From NCBI GenBank assembly GCA_052117605.1, contig JBQKIT010000011.1: a stretch of DNA of 64,000 nucleotides; one strand, given 5' to 3'. Shown piece by piece: positions 55,580 through 64,000 of this stretch; position 1 is the first letter of the stretch; every line of letters begins with the position of its first letter. Position numbers and translations under genes: made by a program. The notes beneath the pieces are model-generated. The model was not told the origin of the DNA. It made no database searches and saw nothing but the letters and a program-made list of their open reading frames with translations. Source of the stretch: CAG-791 sp000431495. GTDB taxonomy: Bacteria > Bacillota > Clostridia > Lachnospirales > Lachnospiraceae.

Positions 55580-56923
55580 ATGAATAAAGCTTTCTTCTGT
55601 CTCGCCTCGCTTTTTGCGGCGGAAATTTTACTCTATGGACCTTCCGGCGCAGCCACTCCGGAGAGTGCGCCCTCGTCCGTTTCCATGACCGTCCATGCGG
55701 TTTCCAATACCGTGACCTTCCATCCCAACGGGGGAACCGGCTCCATGGAGCCGGTCCTTCTGGAGGTGGGAAAGGACAAGCTGCCTGCCTGCACCTTCAC
55801 GCGCTACGGCTATGTCTTTCGCGGCTGGATGACGAGTCCTTTCGGAACCTCCTGCGAGTACGAGGATCAGTCCGTGCTCCCCGAGGATTCCGAGAGTATG
55901 ACACTGTATGCTCTCTGGGAGCCCCAGATGTACATCATCCACTATGCCCCGAACGGTGCGTCTCTCGGCGAGATGGCGGATTCCTACGGCATTTATGACC
56001 AGCCGACCCGCCTTCTTGGCAACCTCTACACCAATCCCGGACATCTGTTCAGCCGCTGGATCGACACCAATACCGGACGGTTCTACAGCAATCTGGATCT
56101 GGTCCGGAACCTGCACTCCGGCAACACCTATTCCCAGGCTGTAATCACCGTAGATGCCGGCCTTCCGGAGAACACCGACTACAAATTCAAGAGCACACAG
56201 GGCTCCTGTGTCTATGAAGAAAACGGAACCACCTACCTGGTTACCGCTGCTTCCATTAATGACAAGGCTTATAACAGCGGCGATCTGTCCCATTATGAAA
56301 CCGTCCTGAACAAATATGACCTTTCCACCGGAAAGCTGGTGAAAAAGGTCCGCAATCTCGCCTTTGATCATGGAAACGGCATTTGCTACAACGACAGCAA
56401 CGGCCATCTGTACATTGCAGAGGGCGGCACCTGTGCCGGTTATCCCAGCGGCGTCATGGAGCTGGATCAGGATCTGAACGTGGTACGCGAATACAATTTC
56501 CCGCTGCTTACGCATATCTGGGCCATTGCCTATGCCGATCACCATTTCTATCTGATCGGCCGCAACAAGGACAGCCGCAACTCCTTCTGTGACCTCAACG
56601 ATGACATGCAGACGCTCTCCATCACACCCGTAGATGAGTATTACGCACAGAACTTCAGCTCGCAGGGAATTGCCACCGATGGCTCCTTTATTTATGCAGT
56701 CAGCGCCGGCTTCAAGGCCTACGACTGGAAAAGCAAGCAGCGCATCAATGTCTTCACAACAGCCGGAAAATATCTCGGCGTGTGGACCATAGACATTCCT
56801 TACGAGGCCGAGGATCTCACCATCATCAGTCCCTACGCCTACATTTCCACAAACGAAGGGGCAAAATCAACCCTCTATCGCACCCGAATTCCTGCCGTCA
56901 CGCTGACGGCCACCTGGAAATAG
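55580..56923 (+). CDS. Secreted InlB B-repeat protein with propeller-like C-terminus
   Basis: The 447-residue product has a signal peptide (AFFCLASLFAAEILLYGPSGAA). Two InlB B-repeats (Flg_new type) follow, VTFHPNGGTGSMEPV...GYVFRGW at about 48-115 and IHYAPNGASLGEM...LFSRW at about 118-185. The remaining 250 residues contain regular strands such as STGKLVKKVRNLAF, NGHLYIAEGG, HHFYLIGRN and GSFIYAVSAG, suggesting a beta-propeller. No LPXTG anchor or S-layer domain is visible, so it is probably released or loosely attached. Function unknown. Confidence 0.8.
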   Translation: MNKAFFCLASLFAAEILLYGPSGAATPESAPSSVSMTVHAVSNTVTFHPNGGTGSMEPVLLEVGKDKLPACTFTRYGYVFRGWMTSPFGTSCEYEDQSVLPEDSESMTLYALWEPQMYIIHYAPNGASLGEMADSYGIYDQPTRLLGNLYTNPGHLFSRWIDTNTGRFYSNLDLVRNLHSGNTYSQAVITVDAGLPENTDYKFKSTQGSCVYEENGTTYLVTAASINDKAYNSGDLSHYETVLNKYDLSTGKLVKKVRNLAFDHGNGICYNDSNGHLYIAEGGTCAGYPSGVMELDQDLNVVREYNFPLLTHIWAIAYADHHFYLIGRNKDSRNSFCDLNDDMQTLSITPVDEYYAQNFSSQGIATDGSFIYAVSAGFKAYDWKSKQRINVFTTAGKYLGVWTIDIPYEAEDLTIISPYAYISTNEGAKSTLYRTRIPAVTLTATWK

Positions 56924-56925
56924 CC

Positions 56926-59195
56926 TCATTCCACAGGCTGACGGTCCGCCAGATATTTTCCCTCAAACTCCTCCAGAGAAATCGGCCTGCTGAAGTAGTA
57001 TCCCTGGAACATGTTGCAGCCCATGCTGTGAAGCATCTCTGCCTGTTCTCTGGTTTCAACACCCTCGGTGATGGAGCCGATTCCAAGCTGCTCCGTCATC
57101 GCAATCACCGTCTTCAGAATCTTTCTTGCCTTCTCCGGATTCTTCGTCTTATACAGGAACATCATATCGATCTTCAGAACATCCACCGGGATATCCTTCA
57201 GCATATTCAGTGAAGAGTAGCCGCTGCCGAAATCATCCATTTCCACCAGGAACCCGTATTTCTGCAGCTTCTCAATCAGGAGAAGACGCCGGTCCATGTC
57301 ATCCATCATCACGGTCTCGGTGATTTCAAGGCGCAGATTCTGCGGGGAAATGCCATATTGCTCCACCAGAGAAGTGAGCTTCTCATAGACATCCATGAAG
57401 TAGAAATCCTTCGGCGAAATGTTGATCGAAAGATACAGCAGTCTGCCTGCGCAATCTGTCCGTTCCGTTCCAGAATCGGAAGAAAGCTTCCGGGAGACAG
57501 AAGTCCCTCTGTCGGATGCTGCCAGCGAATCAGAGCCTCAGCTCCTTCCATCTCGCTCTTCTGATTGACCTGTGCCTGCAGATAGGGCACAATCTGTCCG
57601 CTCTCAATCGCGGCATCCAGTTCACCGACTACCTTCTGCTCCCACAAAAGCGAGCTGTGAAGATTGCTGTCGTAATATGCGATGCGCCGGTTGTACTCTC
57701 CGCGGATACTGCTGCAGGCCATCGTTGCCCGGTCAATCATCAGCGTAACGGCGAGCTCCGGCTCCGTGATTTCATAAATTCCGACATGGGTAATAATCGG
57801 AAACGCCTCTTTTCCAAGAATGTGAGTGATGGTATAGAGGCTTTTCTCCAGATTTGCCTCATCGCAGCCATCCGACCGGCAGAAAATTCCGAAGCGGTCT
57901 CCGCCGAGTCTTGCAAGAACGCTGCCGTCTCTTGCATTCTCCTTCAGCATCCTCACAAATTCCTGCAGAACATAATCTCCCTTGTTCTTTCCGAACAATT
58001 CGTTGATCATCTTGAAATTACAGATATTCGTTACAACAATCCGGAAACCGGCATCGTCTTCCGTGCTGCGCCCCTCTTTTGCCACCCGGTCCAGAAGCTC
58101 CCGCACCTGCTCGCAAAAACCGTCGCGATTGTACAGTCCGGTCATCAGATCATGATTTGCCCGGTAAAGCTCCCGCCGGGTCCGTCTCTCCTCCTCCGAG
58201 CGATCCTGAATGCTGAAGAATCCCCCGGTATTCTTCCCCCGCCGATCCTTCAGCACATAGTATTCCACATGGTAGAACCTGCCTTTTTCTGTCTCAACAT
58301 CTCTCTCAAATTCATGAAGCAGATCCTCTCCGGTAAAACCAAGCAGCCCACGCAGTGCAGGAACCTTCTCCTCAACCTGAAGCTCATCGGCCGCACCGGC
58401 AATCTCCAATGCGCTCTGATTGGCATAAACACAATGCCCTTCCAGATCGAAAAAGAAAATCGCATTGCTCAGGCTGGAAACAATATAGTGCATCATGCGC
58501 TGCAGCAGAAATGCAGGTTTATAGTACAGGGAAAAATAAAAGATGATAAGACCGCAGACGGCATATCCAATCATGGACGTGTCCATCTGCCAATGACTGA
58601 AAATACTGACAAACTGCCAGATCGTTGTAAGAAGAATGGCTCCGAAAACAATAAGATATTTCTCCGCATACAGCATGGGTGTGCGAAAAATTTTTACCAC
58701 AAGGGCGATAAAAATAACAGCAAGATACACACAGGTCAGAAGCATATGAAGAACGTATCCCGTTCCGGAAAGAAGCTCGAAATAGATTCCCCCGTCCGGA
58801 AGGACAATTCTCTCCGCCCGGTACACATGCCCAAAGACAGGGTTCAGCGCAATCTGCGCCACATCCACCGCTGTAATGCAGACCAGTACCCGGTGCACGC
58901 CTTCATATCGCCCATGGAAGTGACAGCCGTTCACAACAAAACGAATCAGATACAGAAACATCAGATCCGTTCCCGCCAGAAACAGGAAATAAGCAGTCTG
59001 CGCTTCTCCGATCGATTTGGCAAACAAAAGGAGCAGATTTCCGAGAATCGGAAATACCGTAACCCCCAGGAGCCTTGCGACATCACGGCCAAGCAGCTTC
59101 CGGTTCCTATGTGCCATTTTCGCTGCGGCAAGCAGAGCTGCGGCAGATAGAATCAATGTCAGAGCATACATGTCTCTCACGGGTGACTTCTCCAC
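56926..59195 (-). pseudogene. Membrane GGDEF-EAL protein split by frameshift/deletion
   Basis: The 5' part (59195 to about 57440) encodes seven or eight membrane helices, a PAS-like region (IFFFDLEGHCVYANQSALE), a GGDEF domain in which the signature reads LGGDRFGIF, and the start of an EAL domain (EGAEALIRWQHPTEG, then FLPILERNGQIAQAD). The other part, in another frame, resumes at LYLSINISPKDFYFMDV and runs on with LEITETVMMDD, DDFGSGYSSL and SITEGVETREQAEM. Compared with other EAL domains about 30 residues are missing at the junction near 57440, with a shift of frame. The first frame ends at 57309 and the second at 56926. It should not make a working EAL phosphodiesterase. Confidence 0.82.
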
Positions 59196-59328
59196 AAGTG
59201 CAGTGGCATGCTTTTGTCATGCATGCCACTTGGTTCACATTAGCATTGTCTTAACACGATTCTTATTAAGAAAATAATCAAAAGCCGTCGCCTTTTTCTC
59301 GAAAGTGCGAAATCGTTTATGTCCGATC

Positions 59329-61323
59329 TTAAATCCGGATCACACGGATGTGCGTCTCTTTTCCATAATCCGTCGTTTCCCCGTCATCGTTGTAGTACTC
59401 ATACGGCCGGATCTCATCTCCGAAGGAATGCAGCTCCGGATCGGCGAAATCGACCTCCTCCACACATTTTCCGCCCTTTGATACCGGAAGCAGATACCCT
59501 TCCCGCAGGAAAACATGCACGGTCCCGATCGGCATTTCGACATAGGAAAAGCCCTTCTCAAAGATCTTCCCTTCTGTCAGCTTCCCTTCCTCAAAAACAA
59601 GCTCCTTCATCCGCTCCGGGAAATACACAACCCGTCCCGTTACATTCTGCGTGTAAACCGGTGCGACCATGATGTTCTCGCCGACCAGAAGCTGGTCCTC
59701 CACCTGCCTTGCCAGAGCATCCTTTCCATATACAAAGGACAACGGGCTGAACATCATTGTGCCGGAAAGAGCGGCTTTCATATACTCGCTGTAAAGATAA
59801 GGAAGCAGCTGATATCTGGCTCCGATTACATTTAAGAACCTCTCTTCATGTGAGAAACGGTACACCTCCTGCTGCCTGGTTCCGCGAGCGGAATGATTCC
59901 GGAAGAGCGGCGTAAATACGGCAAACTCCATCCAGCGAAGGAGCAGATCCTCCGTGACATCTGCACCGAAGCCGCCTGTATCTGCGCCGGTATACAGATA
60001 GCCGCACATGTTCAGGGAAGGCATCATCTGAACATTCATCTTCAGATGAGACCACCAGGACAGATTGTCTCCCTGCCAGATTCCTCCGTAGCGATGCATT
60101 CCGATATAAGAAGCCCTGGAGAACAGGAGAATACGTTTCTCCGGAAGATATCGCTGAAACGCCTCTGACGCCGATCTCGTCATATAATACCCGAACAGGT
60201 TATGAACCCGATCATGACGATAACGTTTTCCCTTGTAATTATGATAGAAGGACGCATAGTCCTCCGGATTGTTGGCAATGGTGGAAACCAACTCCGTCAT
60301 CTCAAAAAAGCTGTTTACGTCGAGATTCATGGCCTTACACTCGTCCAGCTTCTCAAACACCTTCTTCAGCCGCTTTTCGGAGTAGAAAATGGCAGGCTCA
60401 TTCATGTCATTCCAGAATCCGTCAATTCCTTTATCGATCAGAATCCGGTATTTGTTGCCAAACCATTCTCTTGCCTTATCATTCAGCATATCCGGAAAAC
60501 AGCATCTTCCGGGCCACACGCCTACGATGAAATCCTCCCCGTTTTCATCCTTACAGAAATAACCGTTATCCTTGCCTTCCTCATAGACATCATAGCCGTC
60601 TTCCTTCTTCACGCCGGCATCAATAATCGGGACCAGATGGATATTCTGCTCCTTCATCTCCTGTACAAGGCTCTCAAAATCCGCAAAGGTCTCCCGGTTG
60701 ATCGTAAAATCCTTGTACCTCTCCATGTAATCAATATCAAGGTAAACGCTGTCCAGCGGAATTCCTCTTGATCTGTGCTCTTTCACTACTTCGCGCACTT
60801 CATCCGCCGTAAAATAGCTCCAGCGGCTCTGCCCGTATCCAAGTGCCCATCTGGGTGCAATGTAGCTTCGTCCGATCAGCTCGCGAAACTCACGGACAAC
60901 CTCCTGATACGAGTTTCCCTCAATCAGGTAAATTTTATAGTTCTCATCCTCCGGAAGGATCACCAGCTGATCGGTATTCGTGTAGCCCACATCAAAGGTA
61001 ATCTTTCCCGGAATATCCACAAACACTCCGAAGGTATTGTCTGTGCCATCTCCCGCCATAATAAAGTTGTGCGCACCGTAAAGTGAGTTTGTGTGCTCGC
61101 AGTGGTTGGGATTGTCCGAGCAGTTACTGACATAACGCCACCCTCTCTTGTTCATGCCGCGGACGTTTTCTCCGAGGCCATAGACAATCTCATCCGGCTG
61201 CAGTTCATAATAAAAGGCATTTCCCTTCTTGCGAAGGAGCCCGTCACTCCAGCAGCTTTCCCCGATTTCCCTGACCACCGCATCTGTCTCGATCGGGTCC
61301 CCAAATACATATTTACGAATCAT
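59329..61323 (-). CDS. Glycoside hydrolase family 31 alpha-glucosidase
   Basis: The 664-residue product hydrolyses alpha-glucosides or alpha-xylosides. It has an N-terminal beta domain, then WALGYGQSRWSYFTADEVREVV near residue 155 and PLDSVYLDIDYMERY near 190. The catalytic nucleophile is in GIDGFWNDMNEPAIF near residue 300, and later blocks are YTGADTGGFGADVTEDLLLRW and PLFRNHSARGTR. No signal peptide, so it is cytoplasmic. The start at 61323 follows AAAGGGGAAGC. Confidence 0.93.
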   Translation of the reverse strand: MIRKYVFGDPIETDAVVREIGESCWSDGLLRKKGNAFYYELQPDEIVYGLGENVRGMNKRGWRYVSNCSDNPNHCEHTNSLYGAHNFIMAGDGTDNTFGVFVDIPGKITFDVGYTNTDQLVILPEDENYKIYLIEGNSYQEVVREFRELIGRSYIAPRWALGYGQSRWSYFTADEVREVVKEHRSRGIPLDSVYLDIDYMERYKDFTINRETFADFESLVQEMKEQNIHLVPIIDAGVKKEDGYDVYEEGKDNGYFCKDENGEDFIVGVWPGRCCFPDMLNDKAREWFGNKYRILIDKGIDGFWNDMNEPAIFYSEKRLKKVFEKLDECKAMNLDVNSFFEMTELVSTIANNPEDYASFYHNYKGKRYRHDRVHNLFGYYMTRSASEAFQRYLPEKRILLFSRASYIGMHRYGGIWQGDNLSWWSHLKMNVQMMPSLNMCGYLYTGADTGGFGADVTEDLLLRWMEFAVFTPLFRNHSARGTRQQEVYRFSHEERFLNVIGARYQLLPYLYSEYMKAALSGTMMFSPLSFVYGKDALARQVEDQLLVGENIMVAPVYTQNVTGRVVYFPERMKELVFEEGKLTEGKIFEKGFSYVEMPIGTVHVFLREGYLLPVSKGGKCVEEVDFADPELHSFGDEIRPYEYYNDDGETTDYGKETHIRVIRI

Positions 61324-61410
61324 GCTTCCCCTTTCTGACCGGTCTTTTATCATGCCGATCCACAACCCCCGTTAAGTATTCTGTGCCAGGGCACAAATCA
61401 CAGTTTTATT

Positions 61411-62169
61411 CTAATGCATCAGCGCAAGGACGGACAAGAGCAGCATATGTACCGGATAAAAAGCATAGCAGGTGTACTGGAAGGCTTTGGAATGGCAGCC
61501 CTGTCGGCCGTGATACAGCCAGATGGGAAGAAGGGCAAACAGCGCCAGTCCCTGCTCCGGAAATTCCACCGCATGCCCGTTGACTGATATAGTCAGCAGT
61601 TCTCCCGCAAGCCCCTCACAGTTAATCCAGTACAGACCAGCCAGCTGTCCCAGCTTCTGCCACCACGCATCTCCGGGGAGCAGAACAAACAGAAATACCG
61701 TGAGTACACCGAAGCCGTAGTAATCCGTCATTCCAAGGATTCCCAGTACGTAGCAGACTGCAATGCAGAGAACCCAGACAGGGATTGCGGCAAGCTTGTG
61801 CTGCAGTTTTTTCTCCGCCTTACGGGCCAGAAACACTCCGGAAAGCGCGATCAGAAAGGTCCACAGTACATTCTGATGGAAGGGATAAAAAGCAATTCCT
61901 CCGTACATGAGGTCAAACGGAACCTCTGAGATCAATGCAAAAACAAGCAGCCGCAGCAGATATCGCTTCGGGCTGTGCGTGTGCCTCGCTCCCTCCGCCA
62001 GTAGAAAAGCAAAAATCGGAAAGGCAATGCGCCCGATATGCGTCAGCATGGCACACTGCGGCAGAAGCGTCGCCCACAGGTGATCGCACAGCATCAGAAG
62101 CATTGCAAGCACATGAAGCGACGCAGACGAAATATCCGGCAAACTCTGCCGGGCAGAAGAATCTCTCAT
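61411..62169 (-). CDS. TraX-family membrane protein
   Basis: The 252-residue product resembles TraX, named from F-pilin acetylation, and is common as a chromosomal gene in Firmicutes. It starts near SLHVLAMLLMLCDHLWATLL, contains HIGRIAFPIFAFLLAEGARHT and YLLRLLVFALISEVPFDL, and has about seven further membrane helices. The start at 62169 is 10 bases after GGAGG. Chromosomal members are thought to be acyltransferase-like; the substrate is unknown. Confidence 0.88.
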   Translation of the reverse strand: MRDSSARQSLPDISSASLHVLAMLLMLCDHLWATLLPQCAMLTHIGRIAFPIFAFLLAEGARHTHSPKRYLLRLLVFALISEVPFDLMYGGIAFYPFHQNVLWTFLIALSGVFLARKAEKKLQHKLAAIPVWVLCIAVCYVLGILGMTDYYGFGVLTVFLFVLLPGDAWWQKLGQLAGLYWINCEGLAGELLTISVNGHAVEFPEQGLALFALLPIWLYHGRQGCHSKAFQYTCYAFYPVHMLLLSVLALMH

Positions 62170-62278
62170 CTTGAATTTATCCTCCAACTTAATCTGTTAT
62201 CCTGTCGACATTCACTATATCATGAATTTACGAATTTACCGCAGTGATGAATTTAAGGAGATTTGGTATACCTGTTCT

Positions 62279-62515
62279 GAGATTATTTCGGCCGGCCGGA
62301 TTCATCTCTATCTTGCTCTTTTTCTTCACAGGGATTATTGCGGCCAGCCAGACTCATCTCTATCTTGCTCTTTTTCTCCACAGGGATTATTTCGGCCAGC
62401 CGGATTCATCCCTATCTTGCTCTTTTTCTTCACAGGGATTATTGCGGCCAGCCGGATTCATCTCTACCTTGCTCTTTTTCTCCACAGGGATTATTTCGGC
62501 CAGCCGGATGCTTCT
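62279..62515. repeat. Second array of the 52-bp repeat, 4.5 copies
   Basis: A partial copy (62279-62297), four full units (62298-62349, 62350-62401, 62402-62453, 62454-62505) and a short tail make up this array. Units alternate between ATTGCGGCC and ATTTCGGCC variants. The repeat belongs to the same family as at 40949-43041. Because 52 is not a multiple of three, open frames cross the array in all three plus frames; they are artefacts. Unit 3 contains the intact string GATTCATCCCTATCTTGCTC (from 62403), the predicted insertion target of the IS1111-type element. Confidence 0.92.
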
Positions 62516-62689
62516 CATCGCTGAAAACACATCTACCCGGCCATTTCGTCAACTTCCGACTTGTCTTATTATAAACGCAGCGATGATCTGCTCGTTTTTA
62601 TTATACTTCGAATCAAAGCCTTTCTATATAAAAAGGCTCCCATACATAGCCAAAACTATGTACAGAAGCCTGTTCTGTCAAAACCATGT

Positions 62690-62857
62690 TTAATTATTCA
62701 GCGGATCGAGGACAATCGTACCTGTCTTTCTGGTTTCCTTCAGATCAATGATTCTCTGATTTGTGGAGCCCCGGAAATTCAATGTGATCTTCTTCTGTGC
62801 TTCAATGAACGGCCCGTCCATAAGTACATCAATAAGATCCAGATATTGATCTGTCAC
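62690..62857 (-). pseudogene. Remnant of anaerobic ribonucleotide reductase activase (NrdG)
   Basis: The minus strand encodes about 54 residues ending in LNN, including DVLMDGPFIEAQKKITLNF and RGSTNQRIIDLKE, which match the C-terminus of NrdG, the radical-SAM activator of anaerobic ribonucleotide reductase. An in-frame TGA precedes the fragment at about 62861, and the rest of the 160-170 residue protein, including the CxxxCxxC cluster, is absent. The DNA upstream of it is AT-rich and unrelated. Confidence 0.75.
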
Positions 62858-63062
62858 TCAGTTAATATTGTTCAAAAGTCCTTATTTTCCCTCAAAATTT
62901 TTTGGGGAGTTAAAATTCTCTCAAAATTTATTTTGGAGTTTTTTCTCGGAGCCGATATTAATATACAACGCTACATACGGCAAACTCATATCGGCTCAAT
63001 ATTCATGGATTACTATATCATCGCCAAGCGGAAAGGCAATCCAATCTTTTTGTCAGAGTCTT
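62858..63062. other. AT-rich gap with inverted repeats
   Basis: No gene is evident. Two tandem AT-rich motifs (CTCAAAATTTTTTGGGGAG and CTCAAAATTTATTTTGGAG, plus strand, about 62895-62945) each contain a CAAAAT/ATTTTG pairing. A perfect 10-bp inverted repeat GAGCCGATAT (62949-62958) / ATATCGGCTC (62988-62997) follows. Base composition is clearly more AT-rich than to the left. Confidence 0.6.
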
Positions 63063-63863
63063 TTATGACAACATATCTTTCACACATGTACTTCGATAGT
63101 CACTCGGCGATATTTTATATCTTTCTTTAAATACTCTGTTGAACGTTCTCTGACTTTCAAATCCACTATCCAGACAAATATTTGTAATAGAATCATTCGT
63201 ATTTTCTAAACGATAACATGCATAGTTCAGTCTTGCATCGTTAAGATATTGATTGAAGTTTCGATGAAATGTTTTGGAAAAGAGTCTGGATAAAACATAT
63301 TTGCTTACTCCCAAGTCTTTTGCCATCTCTTCCAGCAAAAATTTCTTCTTAAAATTTGCTGATATATAGGAAACTGTCTGATAAATAAGATCATTGTTGC
63401 CCACATTACTCTTTTCTATCAAATTCAGTTTTCCTATGCAGCGTGCCAACACAATTTGAAGATACGCCTGTGCGACAGTAAAGTCCGACTGTTCTGTCTC
63501 TAAAATTGCACTTATAGCCCTATATACCTCCGTTTCAATCTTTTCTGCTTTGATGATTGGATATTCAGGAGCCATAGATTGCATGATATCTGAAAATTTA
63601 CCAATCGTAAATGGCGATGCGTTCAGATAAGTTGCTATATTTACTCCCGGTGTCAGTACCTGATAGTGATGAATAATATCTGGAAATACAAAGCCAATAT
63701 CTCCTTTTTCCATATGGTAAAGTTCCTGTCCAACACCAAGCTCTAATGCTCCACTTGTTACGCAAACAATCTCCAGTGCATTATGAAGATGCGGTTCAAT
63801 ATGTTTTGATTTTTTGTTTACCGCTATGATCTCCTCTTTTGTGTCAACATATTTTAACTGCAT
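63063..63863 (-). CDS. AraC-family transcriptional regulator
   Basis: The 266-residue product has an N-terminal cupin-type sensing domain (HIEPHLHNALEIVCVTSGALEL; MEKGDIGFVFPDIIHHYQV) and a C-terminal pair of helix-turn-helix motifs (FLLEEMAKDLGVSKYVLSRLF; DSITNICLDSGFESQRTFNRVF) ending with the PSDYR signature. The ligand is probably a sugar or related compound. Codon use is more AT-rich than in the neighbours. The start at 63863 follows AAAGGGAGTGCTTC. Confidence 0.92.
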   Translation of the reverse strand: MQLKYVDTKEEIIAVNKKSKHIEPHLHNALEIVCVTSGALELGVGQELYHMEKGDIGFVFPDIIHHYQVLTPGVNIATYLNASPFTIGKFSDIMQSMAPEYPIIKAEKIETEVYRAISAILETEQSDFTVAQAYLQIVLARCIGKLNLIEKSNVGNNDLIYQTVSYISANFKKKFLLEEMAKDLGVSKYVLSRLFSKTFHRNFNQYLNDARLNYACYRLENTNDSITNICLDSGFESQRTFNRVFKERYKISPSDYRSTCVKDMLS

Positions 63864-63932
63864 GAAGCACTCCCTTTTGCAACATTTGTTGTTGTTGACT
63901 GCCTAGATTGACTCCGGGCTGATCTTCTTGCG

Positions 63933-63967
63933 TGTCATGAGATTGATCTGTATACTGTCATGAGATT
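63933..63967. repeat. 12-bp direct repeat upstream of the AraC gene
   Basis: TGTCATGAGATT occurs at 63933-63944 and 63956-63967, 23 bp apart start to start. AraC-type regulators often bind spaced direct repeats, so this could be its operator. I see no clear promoter or gene between 63864 and the window end. Confidence 0.4.
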
Positions 63968-64000
63968 AAAAAGAAAGAAGGTCCGGGGTACCCTCTTTGC

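Noticed and set aside
62171..62693. Open reading frames of 78-149 codons across the second repeat array
   Set aside because: They arise because the 52-bp repeat has no stops and cycles through frames; the translated segments repeat in shifting order and lack a ribosome binding site or family match.

Overview
The window is a chromosomal segment of a Gram-positive, low-to-middle GC Clostridia, most likely a member of Lachnospiraceae. This is inferred from the gene order rpmG-secE-nusG / rplKA / rplJL / rpoBC / rpsLG-fusA-tuf / S10-spc, strong GGAGG ribosome binding sites, sigma-A promoters of the TTGACA-17-TATAAT type, a zinc-type S14, a DUF4364 protein, a PPi-type phosphofructokinase and a clostridial-style transposase domain. 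No genus can be assigned from sequence alone.

Layout. Positions 1-8260 carry the S10/spc ribosomal protein operon on the minus strand (rpsJ to a truncated rplF), with a 300-nt structured leader and an unusually long structured gap between rpsJ and rplC. Positions 8370-15390 hold a non-ribosomal block between tuf and rpsJ: a putP-like symporter, an rRNA-type methyltransferase, and a HAD / BTAD-regulator / hypothetical / maf operon preceded by an acyltransferase. Positions 15400-32280 return to information processing: tuf, fusA, rpsG, rpsL, rpoC, rpoB, rplL, rplJ, rplA, rplK, nusG, secE, rpmG, all on the minus strand, with recognisable promoters, an L10-type attenuator and terminators.

Positions 32300-64000 are metabolic and accessory: a beta-galactosidase fused in frame to the N-terminal part of an IS1182-type transposase, cardiolipin synthase, an SDR reductase, deoC, ferritin, an AlkD-like protein with a coding 21-bp repeat, a complete IS110/IS1111-type element, tRNA-Leu, a DUF4364 protein, malic enzyme, rarA, glycogen phosphorylase, PPi-phosphofructokinase, a decayed transglutaminase, a cysteine desulfurase / RsmF / LarC / flavin reductase operon, a secreted InlB-repeat protein, a broken GGDEF-EAL gene, a GH31 glucosidase, a TraX-like protein, an nrdG remnant and an AT-rich end with an AraC regulator. 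Glycogen phosphorylase, PPi-PFK, GH31, beta-galactosidase and malic enzyme fit a saccharolytic fermenter.

The most interesting system is the IS110/IS1111-type element at 41115-42791. It has 11-bp subterminal inverted repeats and a CT core at both ends. Downstream of the transposase gene is a region of about 194 nt that folds into a bridge-RNA-like structure: a 19-bp closing stem and two internal loops. The first loop carries guides that match the target, and the second carries a guide that matches the element end. The element sits exactly inside one unit of a 52-bp tandem repeat array; removing it rebuilds a perfect 52-bp unit. A second array of the same repeat lies 20 kb away at 62279-62515 and contains an intact copy of the predicted target. 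The transposase-LacZ fusion and several smaller repeat arrays are further points of interest.
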